From: Micromonospora sp. Llam0
GTDB lineage: Bacteria > Actinomycetota > Actinomycetes > Mycobacteriales > Micromonosporaceae
Direction: 5' to 3'
DNA length: 64,000 bases
NCBI RefSeq assembly: GCF_003751085.1
Contig: NZ_RJJY01000001.1
Span: 3,782,001 to 3,846,000 of the forward strand
The position numbers and the translations under genes were made by a program. Of this stretch, positions 62,141-64,000 are shown piece after piece (the first letter of the stretch is position 1; each line of letters opens with the position of its first letter). The notes under the pieces are model-generated. The model saw only the letters and a list, made by a program, of their open reading frames with translations. It did no database searches and was not told the origin of the DNA.

Positions 62141-62899
62141 CTAACTGCCGAGCAGCGGAAGGGTCCGGGGGATGTCCGAGTCGGGCAGCTGGCCGAGGGC
62201 GAGCGCGGCGAACCGGACGGCGAACGGTTGCCAGACCTCCTCGATGTCACCGAGCACCTCGACGCAGGCATCGACGACCACGTCGGCGGGCAGGCGCAGC
62301 TCGGTCAGGATGGTCGACCCGGCCGCCCAGGTGCTGACCATGTCCCGGTCGCATTCGATGTGGAACTGCAGCCCCCAGGCCCGGTCACCGAGACGGAACG
62401 CCTGGTGGGGGTAGTGCGTCGAGGCGGCGAGCAGCACCGCGCCGTGCGGCAGTTCGGTGATCTCGTCGACGTGCCACTGCAGCACGTCGGGCGCGAGTGG
62501 CACGTACCGGAACAGCGGATCGGTGGCGGCGGCGTCGCGCTTGCCGACCAGCGCGGGCCCGATCTCCGGGCCGGCGGCGCTGCGTTCGACGGTGCCGGCG
62601 TGCGCGGTGGCGAGCAGGTGGGCACCGAGCCCGATGCCGAGGGTCGGGATCCGCTGGCGGACGGCCTTGCGCAGCAGCCCTTCGACCGCGGGAAGCCAGC
62701 CGGCGGCCGGGTCCGGACCGACGGCGGACGGACGGCCGCCGAGGACGATCACCGCCGGTCGGCCGGCCAGGTCGGCCGGGACCGGATCGTCGGCGTACGG
62801 GCGGCACACCTCGGTCGGCAGGCCGGCCTCGGCGAGCCACTCCCCCAGCCGTCGCAGGTCGTCGGTCGGGTCGTTCTCGATCACCAGAGCGCTGCCCAC
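62141..62899 (-). CDS. Class I glutamine-amidotransferase-like protein lacking the nucleophile Cys
   Basis: 252 residues from GTG 62899, leaderless. The flavodoxin-like GATase fold is complete, with VIVLGGRPSAVGP, TLGIGLGAHLLATAHAG and LQFHIECD. At the nucleophile elbow, normally GICLG, it reads GIGLG: Gly90 is GGG (codon 62630-62632 on the opposite strand), while the His180/Glu182 pair is kept. The protein should not hydrolyse glutamine by the usual route. It could be a glutamine or ligand sensor, or a GGDEF-unrelated pseudo-enzyme. It is the first gene of the operon with glnE, which suggests a regulatory link. Confidence 0.85.
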   Translation of the reverse strand: MGSALVIENDPTDDLRRLGEWLAEAGLPTEVCRPYADDPVPADLAGRPAVIVLGGRPSAVGPDPAAGWLPAVEGLLRKAVRQRIPTLGIGLGAHLLATAHAGTVERSAAGPEIGPALVGKRDAAATDPLFRYVPLAPDVLQWHVDEITELPHGAVLLAASTHYPHQAFRLGDRAWGLQFHIECDRDMVSTWAAGSTILTELRLPADVVVDACVEVLGDIEEVWQPFAVRFAALALGQLPDSDIPRTLPLLGS

Positions 62900-62905
62900 G
62901 TGTCG

Positions 62906-62911
62906 AGGCTA
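62906..62911 (-). promoter_or_regulatory. -10 box TAGCCT of the amidotransferase-like/glnE operon
   Basis: On the reverse strand TAGCCT lies 6 bases before GTG 62899. Confidence 0.55.
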
Positions 62912-62973
62912 TCCAATCGGCTGCGGCGGGGACCGTAGGTGGTGCCTGCGTGCTCACGGTTGCGTACTCGTAA

Positions 62974-63023
62974 AATCTGCTCGCTCGGACCGGAACCGAA
63001 TCTGCTCGTTCGGACCGGCAACC
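62974..63023. repeat. Two-copy 25-bp tandem repeat in the divergent promoter region
   Basis: 62974-62998 (AATCTGCTCGCTCGGACCGG plus AACCG) and 62999-63023 (AATCTGCTCGTTCGGACCGG plus CAACC). It is immediately upstream of the LD-carboxypeptidase -10 box, roughly covering -20 to -68. The core AATCTGCTCGTT also lies in the loop of the palindrome at 20.5 kb. Confidence 0.85.
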
Positions 63024-63028
63024 TCGCG

Positions 63029-63034
63029 TAGTCT
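63029..63034 (+). promoter_or_regulatory. -10 box TAGTCT, leaderless start of the LD-carboxypeptidase
   Basis: TAGTCT ends 7 bases before GTG 63042. Confidence 0.55.
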
Positions 63035-63041
63035 CGCGCCG

Positions 63042-64000
63042 GTGACCGACCCGCGACCGGCCGACCGCCGAGGCGGCGAGCCACCTTGCCCAGCCGCTGA
63101 GCCGGTCCCACCCGGTGCGCTGACGTTGCACCCGCCCGCGCTGCGGCCCGGTGACGAGGTCCGGATCGTGGCCCCGGGTGGGCCGGTGGCCGCCGAGCCG
63201 GTCGAGCGGGGAATGGCCGTGCTGGCCGGCTGGGGCCTGCGTCCCAGGTTGGGCCGGCACGCGCTGGGCCGGCACGGTTTCCTGGCCGGCACCGACCGGC
63301 AGCGGGCCGCCGATCTCGCCGAGGCGTTCGCCGACCCGGCGGTACGCGGCATCGTCTGCGCCCGGGGCGGCTACGGCACCCAGCGGGTGGTGGACCTGCT
63401 GGACATGGCGGCGGTACGCCGGGATCCGAAGGTGGTGTGCGGCTACTCCGACATCACCGCGCTGCACCTGGCGCTGTGGCGGGGCGCCCGGTTGGCGACG
63501 GTGCACGGGCCGGTGGCGGCCTGGGACGACGAGCGGACCCCGGCGGTGTCCGCCGGGTCGCTGCGCCGGACGCTGATGGAGCCGGTGCCGACGGTGGTCA
63601 CCCGGTCGCCGGATGAGGCCGGCGCGGCGGTGCTGGTGCCGGGTCGGGCCGACGGCACCCTGCTCGGTGGCAACCTGACCGTGCTCGCGGCCTCGGTGGG
63701 CACCGCCGACCTGCCGGACCTGACCGGGGCGATCCTGCTGATCGAGGAGATCGGCGAGCCGCCGTACCGGGTGGACCGGCTGCTCACCCAACTGCGCCGG
63801 GCCGGCGCGCTGGAGCACCTGGCCGGGGTCGCGGTCGGCCAGTTCACCGGCTGCGCCGACCGGCACGGGGTGGACGTCGCCGAGGTGCTCGCCGAACGAC
63901 TGGGTGATCTCGGCGTACCGGTGCTGGGCGGGCTGCCGCTCGGGCACGGGCAGACCCCACGCACCGTCGGCCTCGGCGTACCGGCCACCGTCGACGCCGC
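63042..64000 (+). CDS. LD-carboxypeptidase (S66, LdcA-like), C-terminus beyond window
   Basis: Partial: 319 residues visible from GTG 63042, running off the right edge with the family's closing segment (GGLPLGHGQTPRTVGLGVPA) mostly present. It removes the terminal D-Ala from muropeptide tetrapeptides in wall recycling. Signatures are LRPGDEVRIVAPGGPV, CARGGYGTQRVVDLLD, the catalytic Ser in CGYSDITALHLAL, GGNLTVLAASVGTADLPD and LIEEIGEPPYRVDRLL with the catalytic Glu. No signal peptide, so cytoplasmic. Confidence 0.92.
   Translation, partial: MTDPRPADRRGGEPPCPAAEPVPPGALTLHPPALRPGDEVRIVAPGGPVAAEPVERGMAVLAGWGLRPRLGRHALGRHGFLAGTDRQRAADLAEAFADPAVRGIVCARGGYGTQRVVDLLDMAAVRRDPKVVCGYSDITALHLALWRGARLATVHGPVAAWDDERTPAVSAGSLRRTLMEPVPTVVTRSPDEAGAAVLVPGRADGTLLGGNLTVLAASVGTADLPDLTGAILLIEEIGEPPYRVDRLLTQLRRAGALEHLAGVAVGQFTGCADRHGVDVAEVLAERLGDLGVPVLGGLPLGHGQTPRTVGLGVPATVDA

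Noticed and set aside
59011..62337. A 1108-codon open frame on the plus strand opposite glnE
   Set aside because: Its composition (Gly/Arg/Gln/Val/His rich, no domains) is that expected from the complement of a GC-rich gene; glnE on the other strand is unmistakable.

Overview
The window is high-GC (about 70%) DNA from an actinomycete, most likely of the family Micromonosporaceae (Micromonospora or a close relative). The signs are the actinobacterial cytochrome bcc-aa3 genes, a SCO5388/SCO5389-type pair, GlnR-style control of glnA, many GTG starts, and many genes whose start codon lies 6-8 bases after a TANNNT -10 box (leaderless transcripts). No tRNA, rRNA, CRISPR array, intact transposon or replication origin was seen. 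From memory, the gene order follows Mycobacterium tuberculosis Rv2191-Rv2221c (DEDD/UvrC-like nuclease, trpD, ctaE-qcrCAB, ctaF-ctaC, adoK, Fe-S carrier, glycerate kinase, DUF3043, cobT/cobS, gcvT, pepB, dlaT, lipB, lipA, DUF4191, RDD, glnA1, glnE), with lineage-specific genes inserted. The window is therefore mostly core chromosome.

Layout. 1-8.7 kb: M48 protease (cut by the left edge), a small Cys4 protein, a NYN-domain RNA-binding protein, a DEDDh/GIY-YIG nuclease, a second RelA/SpoT homologue without ACT domain, a NUDIX hydrolase coupled to a nucleotidyltransferase, and a stand-alone Lrp/AsnC RAM domain. 8.8-18.8 kb: respiratory block, ctaE-qcrC-qcrA-qcrB and ctaC-ctaF (both minus), separated by ctaG, a receiver-like protein, trpD, a processive GT2 glycosyltransferase and a 47-residue protein that is nothing but an LPXTG sorting signal. 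19.0-23.6 kb: cysteine desulfurase plus TusA, a methyltransferase, a Scr1-type HTH regulator divergent from an unknown protein, and adenosine kinase. 23.7-29.2 kb: Fe-S carrier, glycerate kinase, nadA, a MurA-type enzyme, DUF3043. 29.4-39.1 kb: a 1078-residue proline-rich/TPR/WG-repeat protein, aldo/keto reductase, site-2-type protease, fused CobU-CobT, CobS, DUF2314 protein. 39.1-46.9 kb: gcvT, pepA, lpdA-sucB, a TIGR01777 epimerase. 47-53.9 kb: luciferase-like oxidoreductase/SCO5389/ParA-like ATPase, a multi-membrane glycosyltransferase-like protein, lipB-lipA, DUF4191. 53.9-64 kb: RDD protein, glnA with a four-element GlnR box, an accessory insert (integrase-like remnant, TetR and rhodanese), then MptB-like mannosyltransferase, glnE and a cysteine-less glutamine-amidotransferase-like protein in one operon, and an S66 LD-carboxypeptidase cut by the right edge.

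How the genes connect. Lipoate synthesis (lipB-lipA) serves the lipoyl enzymes encoded nearby (sucB with two lipoyl domains, lpdA, and the glycine-cleavage system of gcvT). The desulfurase/TusA pair and the Fe-S carrier fit the Fe-S enzymes here (NadA, LipA, QcrA). glnA, glnE and a GlnR box form a nitrogen-assimilation cluster. The points most worth a second look are the LPXTG micro-protein beside a processive GT2, the amidotransferase-like protein lacking its nucleophile next to glnE, the RelA/SpoT homologue with an eroded synthetase site, the shared divergent promoter/operator of the TetR-rhodanese pair, and a series of short tandem duplications and long palindromes in intergenic DNA.
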